Of a DNA stretch of 54,250 bases, positions 39,488-47,707 are shown piece after piece. The notes beneath the pieces are model-generated. The model saw only the letters and a list, made by a program, of their open reading frames with translations, did not search any database and was not told the origin of the DNA. Source of the stretch: Puniceicoccaceae bacterium 5H. GTDB lineage: Bacteria; Verrucomicrobiota; Verrucomicrobiia; Opitutales; Oceanipulchritudinaceae. Position 1 is the stretch's first letter; each line of letters begins with the position of its first letter. Location of the stretch: the NCBI GenBank assembly GCA_009772895.1, contig WOUP01000020.1, positions 1 through 54,250 of the forward strand. Direction: 5' to 3'. The translations under genes and the position numbers were made by a program.

Positions 39488-40534
39488 ATGCCCGCCCTCA
39501 ACTTCTCCAAGCAATTCGCCGACCTCGTCGAATCCGGCGCCAAGGGCCAGACCATCCGCGAGACTCGTAAGCAGCCCATCAAGCCCGGCGACACGCTCTA
39601 TCTCTACACCGGCCAGCGCACCAAGAGCTGCCGCAAGCTGATGGATGCCGTCTGCACCAGCGTCAAGCCCATCACCCTGCGATGGGGGCAAAAGCTTCAC
39701 ACAGCACCCATCTACAACTGTGGGGAGAAGACCAATCTGGTCTACCAGTTCCGAAACGCCGAGGTAGATGTGGACGGCCAGCGCCTGACCGACGCGGCCG
39801 TCGAGCAGCTCGCACGGGCCGACGGCTTTACTAGCGAGGTTTCCTTCCTGAGCTGGTTCTGCGGTGAAATGGAGCCCAAGCCCCGCAAAGCCTTCAGGGG
39901 CCACCTCATTAAGTGGGTACCGCTGACGCCGGGCATGAAAGACCGGCTAGACGAGTGGTTCACCGACGCCGAGGAACGCGCCGCCGGCCAGCTGCTCCTC
40001 GCCGAGTTCGTCGAACAAGGCGCCCGAGACATCAAAGACGCACCCGGCGTGCCTGCCACGGTCAATGCGATCGTCAAATACGGTGCGGTCGACGATGGGC
40101 TGCGCCGCTATGGACTTGGCAGCACTCAAGCCTACCTCCTGCCCCAACAGTCCGGCGGCCAACTGCGCCCCGTAGACGAGCCAGCTCCGACTGTGTCCAC
40201 CTCTGGCGCTATCAGCCTTATCCTTGAATACTACGGCAACGGCAGCGCCCGGCCGGTATCGGAGCCCCTGCCCACCGTCACCTGCAATGACCGCTTTGCC
40301 CTCATTCGCGCGGCCGGAGGTGACGTGATGATGCGGATGCTCAAACCAGCCGAACTGGCAGCCGCACAAGGCTTCCCGCCGGACTACCGGTTTGTAGGCA
40401 CCCAAAAGGACGTCACCCGGCAGATCGGCAACGCCGTGCCCTGCGGCCTGGCTCGCGCCCTCGTGCTCGCCGTGATGTCGCAAAGCAACGACATCAGCCA
40501 GTGGACTGCGAGTGGAGAGGAGGGTGCGGCATGA
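39488..40534 (+). CDS. ASCH-like domain fused to the C-terminal half of a C5-methyltransferase
   Basis: A 348-residue fusion. Residues 1 to about 130 look like an ASCH/PUA-type RNA- or base-binding domain (FSKQFADLVESGAKGQTIRE, KPGDTLYLYTGQRTKSCRKL). Residues about 200-340 match only the target-recognition and last part of C5 cytosine methyltransferases. Two RPVDEPAPTVSTSG / RPVSEPLPTVTCND repeats are followed by motifs IX-X (MLKPAELAAAQGFPPDY...TRQIGNAVP, residues 284-318). The SAM motif I, the catalytic PC of motif IV and the ENV of motif VI are absent. It therefore cannot methylate alone. It could read DNA, partner with another subunit, or interfere with host modification. The stop overlaps the next methyltransferase. 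Confidence 0.78.
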   Translation: MPALNFSKQFADLVESGAKGQTIRETRKQPIKPGDTLYLYTGQRTKSCRKLMDAVCTSVKPITLRWGQKLHTAPIYNCGEKTNLVYQFRNAEVDVDGQRLTDAAVEQLARADGFTSEVSFLSWFCGEMEPKPRKAFRGHLIKWVPLTPGMKDRLDEWFTDAEERAAGQLLLAEFVEQGARDIKDAPGVPATVNAIVKYGAVDDGLRRYGLGSTQAYLLPQQSGGQLRPVDEPAPTVSTSGAISLILEYYGNGSARPVSEPLPTVTCNDRFALIRAAGGDVMMRMLKPAELAAAQGFPPDYRFVGTQKDVTRQIGNAVPCGLARALVLAVMSQSNDISQWTASGEEGAA

Positions 40535-41679
40535 ACGACCTCCTCACCATTCTGCAAGGCGACGTGCTCGAGCGCCTGCGCGAGCTGACCGACAACTCCG
40601 TGCAATGCGTCGTCACCTCGCCGCCCTACTGGGGGCTGCGCGACTACGGCGTCGACGGCCAGATCGGCCTGGAGCCCACGCCCGCCGAGTTCATCGCGAA
40701 GATGGTCGCCGTCTTCGCCGAAGTCCGCCGTGTGCTGAGGCGTGACGGCACCTGCTGGGTCAACATGGGCGACAGCTACGCTACGGCTGGCAGCAGCGCC
40801 AAGGAAGCCGCTCAGCGCCAACACAGCACCCGCTACAACAACGGCAACGCGACCGGCAACGGCTGCACCACCTGGGGCTCGCGCGCCCAACCTCGCGCCA
40901 AGACCACCGGCCATTATAAGCCGAAGGACAAGCTTTTGATGCCCCACCGCCTCGCCATCGCTCTCTGCGACGACGGCTGGTGGATCCGCTCCGACATCGT
41001 CTGGCACAAGCCCAACCCTATGCCCGAAAGCTGCCGCGACCGCCCGACGACGGCCCACGAATACCTCTTCCTGCTCACCAAATCGGCCCGCTACTTCTAC
41101 GATGCCGACGCGATCCGCACCCCGCCCAGCGAAGCCCTGCTTCAGCAAGTAGAGGAGGGCTACACCGGCGAAGCCACGAAGGACTACGCAGCGGCAGGAG
41201 TGCAGGATGCCAGCGACGTGAAGTCCCGCATCATCGCCAACAAGCGCAAGCGCATGAAGACGCCCGCCGGCTGGGATACCGAGCCCGGCCAGCACGGCAG
41301 CGTCCACCGCGACGGCCGCACGCACCCGACCCGCGAGGAACGCAAAGCGGGTGCGCGGCGTGGATCCAGCAACGAAGAGCGCCTGAATGAGCTGCGCAAC
41401 ACCGTCCAGGGCGGCAACGCCCGCTCCGTCTGGTCGATCAACACGCAAGGCTACCCCGGCGCCCACTTCGCCACTTTTCCGCTTGAGCTTCCCCGCCGCT
41501 GCATCCTCGCAGGCACGCGCCCCGGCGACCTCGTGCTCGATCCATTCGGCGGTAGCGGCACCACCGCCCAAGCCGCCCTCGAACTCGGCCGCCGCGCCGC
41601 CCTCATCGAGCTGAATCCCGCTTACGTCGAGCTCATCCGCGACCGCCTACGCAAAGTCCAAATCGGCCTCGCACTATGA
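40531..41679 (+). CDS. DNA methyltransferase, N4-cytosine/N6-adenine (beta class)
   Basis: A 382-residue enzyme with the beta-class order: catalytic motif IV TSPPYW (residues 29-34) first, target recognition region in the middle, and SAM-binding motif I DPFGGSGTT (337-345) near the end. SPPY is usual for N4-cytosine enzymes and also found in N6-adenine ones, so the base is undecided. The middle (KRKRMKTPAGWDTEPGQH...GWRR-like basic stretches) is the probable target recognition domain. A GAGAGGAGGG lies upstream of ATG 40531. No restriction enzyme follows, so it is an orphan that probably protects phage DNA from host restriction, like Mu Mom functionally. Confidence 0.93.
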   Translation: MNDLLTILQGDVLERLRELTDNSVQCVVTSPPYWGLRDYGVDGQIGLEPTPAEFIAKMVAVFAEVRRVLRRDGTCWVNMGDSYATAGSSAKEAAQRQHSTRYNNGNATGNGCTTWGSRAQPRAKTTGHYKPKDKLLMPHRLAIALCDDGWWIRSDIVWHKPNPMPESCRDRPTTAHEYLFLLTKSARYFYDADAIRTPPSEALLQQVEEGYTGEATKDYAAAGVQDASDVKSRIIANKRKRMKTPAGWDTEPGQHGSVHRDGRTHPTREERKAGARRGSSNEERLNELRNTVQGGNARSVWSINTQGYPGAHFATFPLELPRRCILAGTRPGDLVLDPFGGSGTTAQAALELGRRAALIELNPAYVELIRDRLRKVQIGLAL

Positions 41680-42287
41680 CCGAAAAACAACTCGCCCTCT
41701 ACCGCGCGGAGTGGGGCAAAGCCCGCAAAGCGCTCCGCGAAATGGGCTGGGCCCCCAAAGCCGCCGACGCCCGCCGCAAAGAGCTGCACACCCTCGTCGG
41801 CGCCGTCGACCACAAAGGCCAGCCCAAGTCATCGGCCGCCCTCAACAACTTCGAGCTGGATCGCCTGCTTGCTGAATTCTGGGCCATCAGCGCACCGACC
41901 GACCTCGGCAAACAAGCCCACGTCGTGAATCAACCCGGCATCCGCTGCCGCTGGGTCTGCGAAGAAATCATGCGCCGCGCCAACGAGCTGCACGAGGGCC
42001 GCTTCAAGATGGCCAACGCTCGCGCCTACGTCGACGCACTCTTCAAACGCGTCAACCCCGACTACATGGGCGAACCCGACTACGCCGAGTGGGGCCGGTG
42101 GCACAAAGCCATCAGCGCCCTCCAGTTCGACTACCAGCGCACCGCCAAGAAAGCCCTCCAAGACGCCGGTAAAACCATCACCAACCGCCACGGCCGCCAA
42201 CTCCACTACCTCCCCAACGCCCACGGCGACACCATGGCCACCCTCGGCCGCATTTCCACTCCAACCGGAGCAAGCGAGCCATTCTGA
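41676..42287 (+). CDS. Last early gene, possibly GemA-like (DUF1018)
   Basis: A 203-residue protein whose first half (YRAEWGKARKALREMGW, HTLVGAVDHKGQPKSSAALNNFELDRLLAEFWAI) loosely resembles Mu gp16/GemA proteins. The second half is a helical, basic region (RCRWVCEEIMRRANELHEG..., ISALQFDYQRTAKKALQ). It overlaps the methyltransferase stop by 4 bp and is followed by a terminator. The GemA assignment is tentative; a general DNA-binding role is safer. Confidence 0.6.
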   Translation: MTEKQLALYRAEWGKARKALREMGWAPKAADARRKELHTLVGAVDHKGQPKSSAALNNFELDRLLAEFWAISAPTDLGKQAHVVNQPGIRCRWVCEEIMRRANELHEGRFKMANARAYVDALFKRVNPDYMGEPDYAEWGRWHKAISALQFDYQRTAKKALQDAGKTITNRHGRQLHYLPNAHGDTMATLGRISTPTGASEPF

Positions 42288-42313
42288 AATCCGCCTGCAG
42301 GATGATTTCCAAG

Positions 42314-42342
42314 CCTCTGCAAAACACTTGCAGGGGCTTTTT
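42314..42342 (+). terminator. Rho-independent terminator of the rightward early operon
   Basis: CCTCTGCAA (42314-42322) pairs with TTGCAGGGG (42328-42336) over nine pairs including one T-G, loop AACAC, followed by CTTTTTATTT. It lies 26 bp after the last early gene and before the right transposon end, so the early transcript stops inside the phage. Confidence 0.85.
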
Positions 42343-42368
42343 ATTTGTCCTGGTCGCGTCCCAAAGTT

Positions 42369-42518
42369 GGACAAACCTACTGCGTACTGCCCATTTTTGC
42401 CCCGAAGTTGGACAAACCTTCAAAATCGGCCCCAAGGTCTCTTAACCCCTTGATTTTCGGCCTTTTCATGGCTTTTTAGCCCTTTTTCATTTTAGGACAA
42501 ACCTCTTTGCGCAATTCA
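42369..42518. mobile_element. Right transposon end with boxes R3, R2, R1
   Basis: GGACAAACCT (inverse of AGGTTTGTCC) occurs at 42369-42378 (R3), 42410-42419 (R2) and 42495-42504 (R1). R1 lies 14 bp from the element end, the same distance as L1 on the left. R2 and R3 are extended by a common TTGGACAAACCT. The element ends ...GCGCAATTCA at 42518. The region between the terminator and the end has no gene. Confidence 0.85.
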
Positions 42519-42523
42519 CTTTT
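42519..42523. repeat. Right copy of target-site duplication (CTTTT)
   Basis: CTTTT directly after the right end matches 2458-2462. The host sequence continues agtccggtaac, so the uninterrupted host site would read gccgCTTTTagtccgg. Confidence 0.75.
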
Positions 42524-42654
42524 AGTCCGGTAACAAGCAGCTTTAGCGCGCGCAATCGAACCGAGCATGGGCAAATACGATGCCTGTCATAGCCGCCAAG
42601 AGCGTTGCCGTGATCTCCCCTGCTTTCGGCTCTTTCTTCGCAGGACCGCCCCCC

Positions 42655-43761
42655 TCACGCCATGACGTGGTGGCCGTGGCCGGGGATGAACTCGGATTGC
42701 GCGATCGGCGGCGGGTCGTCGAGGCTGATCGGGCGAAAGGGGATCCAGATGGGGTCGACAAGTGTCATGCCCGGTGACTTCGGGATGCCGTGGCGAAAGG
42801 TGCTCATCTGGCTTTCGACGAGGTCCACCGCGCGGCGGGCGACTTCCACGTGGTTCTGATCGATGCCGCCGTAGCGCCGCGTGCGTTCGTTGGCGTCGAG
42901 GGGCACGAAACGACAGGGTTGTCCACGTTCCCGCCCGTATTGCCAGGCAATGCGATCCAGGCTGTTCCAGTTGCTCATGATCGCATCGGGTCGGTAACGC
43001 TGTGCCCAATCGTGGATCTGCTCGTAGATGCGCCCCGGCTCGTGCGTATCAAAGACCAGGGGCGGGATGCGGTCGTCGGGGTCCAGGTGTCGCTGCCCGA
43101 TCATGTAACCGGCGGTGAACAGGTTGCGGTTGTGCAACTCGTCGTGCTGTGCCACAGCCAGCCCCATCCTCCTCAGGCCGGACTCACGCAGATGACGCAT
43201 CGCCATGCGCACGGCAAACATCTGGTTGCTGAGAATCGCGTCGAGGCACAGCTCGATGGGCAACAGGTCGATCTTGACGCCACAGTAAGCGTTCCAATCG
43301 AGATCGAGGTCCGTCCTCAATACGACGAAGGCGCCCAGGATGACACCGCGAATGCCGCGTGCTTTCAAAACGCGATCGAGGCTCTGTGAGGTCTGGTAAT
43401 CGCGACCATACCAAAATGTTTCCAATTTGTAACCTAACTCTTCGGCCCGCTCACGTGCGCTTTTTGCCAATTGCGCGTGCACGTGGCTATCGCGCAGATT
43501 CTGGTCGTTTCTGAGATTAGTGATATAGGCCAGCGTTTGCTCTGAAGTACTGCCCTTAATCTGGCGCCTGTATACATGCAAAGCCCGCAGCGATGGATCC
43601 GGCCGATAACCCATCTGATCCGCGATATTGCGAATCCGTTCGCGTGTACATTCGGGAATGCTGGGATGACCACGCAAAGCGAGCGATACAGTGGTCTGGT
43701 GGACGCCTGCTCGCTGCGCAACGTCCTTCATGACCACTCGCTTACTGTTTTTATGGCTCAT
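42655..43761 (-). CDS. LacI-family transcriptional regulator
   Basis: A 368-residue sugar-type repressor. The N-terminal HTH and hinge are clear (MKDVAQRAGVHQTTVSLALRGHPSIPECTRERI, with M11 as the likely functional start of the domain), followed by the periplasmic-binding-like effector domain (LAYITNLRNDQNLRD, GVILGAFV, MRHLRESGLRRMGL). It is divergent from the TonB-dependent receptor with about 217 bp between the genes, so it may regulate that receptor and itself. The effector cannot be inferred. Confidence 0.93.
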   Translation of the reverse strand: MSHKNSKRVVMKDVAQRAGVHQTTVSLALRGHPSIPECTRERIRNIADQMGYRPDPSLRALHVYRRQIKGSTSEQTLAYITNLRNDQNLRDSHVHAQLAKSARERAEELGYKLETFWYGRDYQTSQSLDRVLKARGIRGVILGAFVVLRTDLDLDWNAYCGVKIDLLPIELCLDAILSNQMFAVRMAMRHLRESGLRRMGLAVAQHDELHNRNLFTAGYMIGQRHLDPDDRIPPLVFDTHEPGRIYEQIHDWAQRYRPDAIMSNWNSLDRIAWQYGRERGQPCRFVPLDANERTRRYGGIDQNHVEVARRAVDLVESQMSTFRHGIPKSPGMTLVDPIWIPFRPISLDDPPPIAQSEFIPGHGHHVMA

Positions 43762-43978
43762 AAAAATAAGGGGGCTGATTCTTAAGAAAGAGTAACTGTG
43801 AGGTTGGAGTGATCGCCTGATTTTCCAACAGTGGCGACGTCTTCTCTTCAGCTCCGCAACCTCACTATCCCGGACTCATACGCCTCGATGCGTTCCCCTA
43901 TTGAGTCCCGATGCGTGGCTATGAATAGGAGAGCTACACCTTATTCAATTCAAGTCAATCCCCCTTCTTACAAAACAG
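43762..43978. promoter_or_regulatory. Divergent intergenic region between LacI regulator and TonB receptor
   Basis: 217 bp without a credible gene. It should contain both promoters and the regulator's operator. No LacI-type palindrome with a central CG was found with confidence. The lower GC here than in the coding DNA fits a promoter region. Confidence 0.4.
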
Positions 43979-46846
43979 ATGAGACACCTGTCACATTCTC
44001 TGTTATCGCTACCTATTGCCCTTTATTTAAGCGCTTCGCTCCTTTGGGCACAAGACGACGACGATCACCGTCAAGTCTATGAATTAAGCCCTTTTGCCGT
44101 CGAATCCACGGATGACGGCTATGCAGCCACCAACTCCATGGGCGGCACCAAGATGAACACCCGCATCAAGGACCTGCCTTTCGTCGTAGACGTCGTGACC
44201 GATGCCTTTATCCGCGACATCGGCGCCCAGGGCATCGATGAGATCCTCGCCTACACAGCGGGCGTCAACGTCGGGGCCGAGGGCGCTGGCGGCAGCCGCA
44301 CGGACTACACCCTTACGATCCGCGGCTTCCCGGTGAATTTCTTCCTACGCGACGGCGTGCCGATCTACCGGGCGCCCAATTACGCGATGGTGGACCGGGT
44401 GGAAGTCATCCGCGGTGCCTCGGCCATCGTCTACGGCCAGACGCAACCAGGCGGCGTGGTCAACATCGTGACCAAGCAGGCCACGCTCGGCGACGACTTC
44501 GGCAAGTTCAAGTTTACGGTCGGCTCCTTCGAGACTTACGGCAGCCAGGTCGACTTCAACCAGACGCTGCTCGACGACAAGTTGGCCGTGCGCCTCTTCC
44601 TCTCGCGCGAGGATTCGGAAGCCGCCCGACCGGACGTGACGAACGAAAACTCCGTCTTTTATCCGTCCATCAAATGGCAGCCGTTTGAGGACACCACGAT
44701 CACCGTCCATTACACGATCGACGATACCGAAAACACGGGTCTGCACGCCGGCCTGCCGCCCGACACCCAGGATGCCGAGACCGGGTTCGCCCGCCTCAAC
44801 CGGCGCTACGGGGAGTTTTATGCCGGCCTCTCCCCTGATGAACAGGCAACCTACCCGGCACCGGACGAATTGGACAACGCCTGGATTGCCGGGCCAAACC
44901 AGAAGTTTCGCGACGACCCGTGGGACTACAATCCGACCGGCGGTGCGGGATTCTGGAACGCCTACAAAGAAGACCTGATCGTGAAGCTGAATCAGAACCT
45001 CTTCAAAAACGGCGACGGCCTCTTTCAGCGGGTCGATCTGCAGGCCTCTTACGCCCGCACCTTCGATCGCGTGCGCGGCAGCATCCCCACCATCGACTCC
45101 GGAGCGCCGCAAGGGGCCCGTGGGGCCGTCGTCGATGCCTCCAATGCCGCCGGCCCCTACGTCGACGGGGCCTGGACCGGACCGGCAGACGGACGCGAGC
45201 ACCTGGGGGTCGACGCGGACACCGGCCTGCCCATCGGCTACGCGGCGCTCAATGGCTATTACTACGCGCTGGAGGAGGTCGTCGGCGCCCGCAATCTGGC
45301 GGGCTCGAACGGCTACTCACCGGGCGACCTCACGGCGGAGGAAAACGCGGGCTACCTCCCACTCGTCGGCCCCAATACCTACGCCTGGTTCCCCATGACC
45401 TTCCAGCTGGAAAACCTGAACCAGACCTACACCGCCGACCTCGTCAATACGCTCAACCTGGGCAAGGAGCACCGCGCGCGCATCCTCATCGGCGCGGAGC
45501 ACAAAAACCTCAAATATTGGGATCCCAGCCGCAAGGGCGACCTGCCGCCCATCGAGGGAGACAGCGCGGCCGCCAAGATCCGCCAGCGCAACCGCACCGA
45601 CGGCGCCTGGACCACCACCGCCTGGGGCGTCGGCGGCGTCGTGCACTTCCCCAACCTGCCGAATTGGGACTACGGCTTCGACGAGGACTTCAACCAAGCA
45701 CCCGGCACCGTGTGGGGCGAAGGAGACAACCGCCGTCTGCGGGGTTACTACCTGTGGAATGCCGACACCGGCGCCCGCCGTACCGCCCATATCACAGGCG
45801 AGCAGATGGACGAAATCGTGGCCGATAACTACTTTGGGCTGACGCAGGAGGTGATCTCGACTTCGTTTTACACCACGGCGCAGGTCGACCTTTTTCGCGA
45901 AAAGCTGACGCTGCTCGCCGCCGTGCGCTATTCGGACATCGAGAAGCGCGACCGCCGCACGGCCCCCAACGCCGATAGCCCGGGCGTGGACGACTGGCCC
46001 CAGGAATACGACCCGGTCGTGCCGCAATACGGCATTATCTGGAACATTACGCCCGACCTGAACCTCTATGCCTCCTACGCCGAGAACTTCTGGTATGAGT
46101 GGTCGCGCAACGTCAACGAGCTCAACGAAGCGCCCCCGCCCAACGAAGCCCAAAGCTACGAAGTCGGCACCAAGTTCAGCCTCTTCAGCGGTCGCGTAAC
46201 GGGTAACTTCGCCCTCTACCGCAGCGAATTCCAGAACGTCACCTACTTCGACTACCGCTTCAACCTCACGGAATACCGGCCCGATCTCTACCCGGCACAG
46301 CCCGACCCCGACAACCCGGGCGAGACGATCGACCAATACGGGCTCACGCAATTCGACGGGGTCGTGCAGAGCCAGGGCGTCGAGCTGATCCTGCAGACTC
46401 ACCCCACCGAGGCGTGGGAGGTCGTCGGCTCCTATGCCTGGGTGGATACCGAGATCAAGGAGGCCCAGCCCTGGCAGGAGGGCGAGCCGCTGACGGGTGT
46501 GCCGGAGCACAACCTCAGCCTCTGGAATCGCTACACCATTGGCGAGGAACTGCCGCAGGTCGAAGGGTTGGAACTGGGTCTCGGCCTGATCTACAAAAAC
46601 GCGACCTGGGTCGGGCGCGGCTTCTTTCAAGCCGGCCTCGAAGCGCAAAACTACGTCTGGAAGACGCCGGACTTCGTGCGCTTCGACGGCTCGATCGCCT
46701 ACCCCTTCGTTTTCAACGGTGTCGCCTGCCGGGCTCAGCTCAACGTGAAGAATATCTTCGAACGCAAGAACTGGACGACGGACGCCACGCTCATCCCCGA
46801 CGGCAACGGGCGCGAGTTTTTGTTCTCCGTTTCCGCCGCGTTTTAG
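43979..46846 (+). CDS. TonB-dependent outer-membrane receptor
   Basis: A 955-residue outer-membrane transporter. A signal peptide covers about residues 1-25 (HSLLSLPIALYLSASLLWAQ). The TonB-box region and plug follow: YELSPFAVES...DDGYAATNSMGGT, DLPFVVDVVTDAFIRDIGAQ, TIRGFPVNFFLRDGVP, VDRVEVIRGASAIVYGQTQPGGVVNIVTK. The rest is a beta barrel with the receptor-like SYEVGTKFSLFSGRVTGNFALY segment, and it ends in a phenylalanine (FSVSAAF) for BAM-mediated insertion. The FhuA/siderophore-like plug suggests uptake of a ferric siderophore or a glycan, and the neighbouring LacI regulator favours a sugar-related substrate. No SusD partner is present. Confidence 0.95.
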   Translation: MRHLSHSLLSLPIALYLSASLLWAQDDDDHRQVYELSPFAVESTDDGYAATNSMGGTKMNTRIKDLPFVVDVVTDAFIRDIGAQGIDEILAYTAGVNVGAEGAGGSRTDYTLTIRGFPVNFFLRDGVPIYRAPNYAMVDRVEVIRGASAIVYGQTQPGGVVNIVTKQATLGDDFGKFKFTVGSFETYGSQVDFNQTLLDDKLAVRLFLSREDSEAARPDVTNENSVFYPSIKWQPFEDTTITVHYTIDDTENTGLHAGLPPDTQDAETGFARLNRRYGEFYAGLSPDEQATYPAPDELDNAWIAGPNQKFRDDPWDYNPTGGAGFWNAYKEDLIVKLNQNLFKNGDGLFQRVDLQASYARTFDRVRGSIPTIDSGAPQGARGAVVDASNAAGPYVDGAWTGPADGREHLGVDADTGLPIGYAALNGYYYALEEVVGARNLAGSNGYSPGDLTAEENAGYLPLVGPNTYAWFPMTFQLENLNQTYTADLVNTLNLGKEHRARILIGAEHKNLKYWDPSRKGDLPPIEGDSAAAKIRQRNRTDGAWTTTAWGVGGVVHFPNLPNWDYGFDEDFNQAPGTVWGEGDNRRLRGYYLWNADTGARRTAHITGEQMDEIVADNYFGLTQEVISTSFYTTAQVDLFREKLTLLAAVRYSDIEKRDRRTAPNADSPGVDDWPQEYDPVVPQYGIIWNITPDLNLYASYAENFWYEWSRNVNELNEAPPPNEAQSYEVGTKFSLFSGRVTGNFALYRSEFQNVTYFDYRFNLTEYRPDLYPAQPDPDNPGETIDQYGLTQFDGVVQSQGVELILQTHPTEAWEVVGSYAWVDTEIKEAQPWQEGEPLTGVPEHNLSLWNRYTIGEELPQVEGLELGLGLIYKNATWVGRGFFQAGLEAQNYVWKTPDFVRFDGSIAYPFVFNGVACRAQLNVKNIFERKNWTTDATLIPDGNGREFLFSVSAAF

Positions 46847-46933
46847 TCGCCGTGTCTCCCGTCTCTCTTTGCACGGACACAGCGCCCTGATGTCAGCTCG
46901 CTAACCGCACAGAAAAGGACACAGAAGCCATGT

Positions 46934-46968
46934 GGCGCCCGTCGTGGGAATTCGGCGGGCGCCTTCTT
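46934..46968. terminator. Bidirectional-looking terminator after the TonB receptor
   Basis: GGCGCCCG (46934-46941) pairs with CGGGCGCC (46956-46963), followed by TTCTTTG on the plus strand. It lies between the receptor stop and the convergent TetR gene's stop. Confidence 0.6.
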
Positions 46969-46978
46969 TGTTGAGCGG

Positions 46979-47611
46979 TCAGCGCTGCCGGATTCGCTCC
47001 AGATAGGCGCAAACCATATCCGCCAGCGCCCCCGCGTAAGCCTTGATCTCGGCGTCGGTGCGCGGGCTCTCCGAGAACTGCTTGCCCACGCTGGTGAGCG
47101 TGGTCGCGATCAGCTCGGCCGCGACCGCACGGGTAGGTTCCGGCACTTGAGGCAAAGCCTCCTGCATAAACGTCTCGAGGATGCCCTCTCCGGACGCACG
47201 CGCCTCTTGCGCCTCGGGCGCATCGCGGTAGAGGGGCGCGGCGTCGTGGAGGGCACCCCGGATGGCGGCTTCCTCACACTCCGAGCGAATGAAGGCATGC
47301 ACGAGCGCGATCAATCGCTCCAACGGCGGCTTTGAAGTGTCTTCCAAAATACGACGCAGCATTTCCGCGGTTTGCTGCCATTCGTCGCTTTGCAGACGAA
47401 AGAGGATCGCGGCCTTGTTGGGAAAATACTGGTAGAGCGAGCCCACGCTGACCCCGGCCCTCTCGGCCACGCGGGCCGTGGTGAAGCGTTGGGCCCCTTC
47501 CTTCGTCAAAACCTGAACCGCGGCCTCCAGAATGGCTGCCATGAGCTCGTTGGAGCGTTCTTGCTGCGGCTTTTTTCGCAGTGAAATCCGGGGACTGGGT
47601 GGATGACTCAT
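46979..47611 (-). CDS. TetR-family transcriptional regulator
   Basis: A 210-residue regulator. The N-terminal HTH (AAVQVLTKEGAQRFTTARVAERAGVSVGSLYQYFPNKAAIL) is a textbook TetR domain with the GSLYQYFPNK recognition helix end. The ligand-binding domain is of the TetR_C type with a final helical pair. It is divergent from the methyltransferase-SDR pair, with a good operator in between, and probably represses it. Confidence 0.95.
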   Translation of the reverse strand: MSHPPSPRISLRKKPQQERSNELMAAILEAAVQVLTKEGAQRFTTARVAERAGVSVGSLYQYFPNKAAILFRLQSDEWQQTAEMLRRILEDTSKPPLERLIALVHAFIRSECEEAAIRGALHDAAPLYRDAPEAQEARASGEGILETFMQEALPQVPEPTRAVAAELIATTLTSVGKQFSESPRTDAEIKAYAGALADMVCAYLERIRQR

Positions 47612-47622
47612 GAGGGTGGGCC

Positions 47623-47659
47623 GAATGCGAATTGTAAACGTGACGGATTATTCGTATTC
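47623..47659. promoter_or_regulatory. Probable TetR operator (GAATGCGAA ... TTCGTATTC)
   Basis: Two 9-bp arms GAATGCGAA (47623-47631) and TTCGTATTC (47651-47659) form an inverted repeat with one mismatch, arm centres 28 bp apart, in the 96-bp intergenic space between the divergent TetR and methyltransferase genes. The wide spacing may mean two dimers or an allied promoter arrangement. Confidence 0.6.
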
Positions 47660-47707
47660 TAAACAGGTCCACAACACAATCCAACATCACTCTGATCCCA
47701 AAAACCG

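Larger units (their letters stand above)
2462..42518. mobile_element. Mu-like transposable prophage, complete, about 40.06 kb
   Basis: Boundaries rest on inverted ends that both start TG (TGTAATGCGCAAAGAGG on the left, TGAATTGCGCAAAGAGG read inward from the right), on repeated AGGTTTGTCC boxes inside both ends, and on a flanking CTTT(T) duplication. Between the ends lie a MuA-like transposase, MuB ATPase, Gam, Mu gp25/27/28/29/36/F/I-type packaging and head genes, and a full siphovirus-like tail set. No structural gene is visibly broken, so the element could be active. Unlike Mu, early genes run rightward and late genes leftward from a central switch near 29.6 kb, so the transposase lies in the right-hand part. 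Size is close to Mu (about 37 kb). Confidence 0.95.

Noticed and set aside
45317-46648. 443-aa minus-strand frame opposite the TonB receptor
   Set aside because: Shadow of the receptor reading frame with no motif; the receptor is certain.
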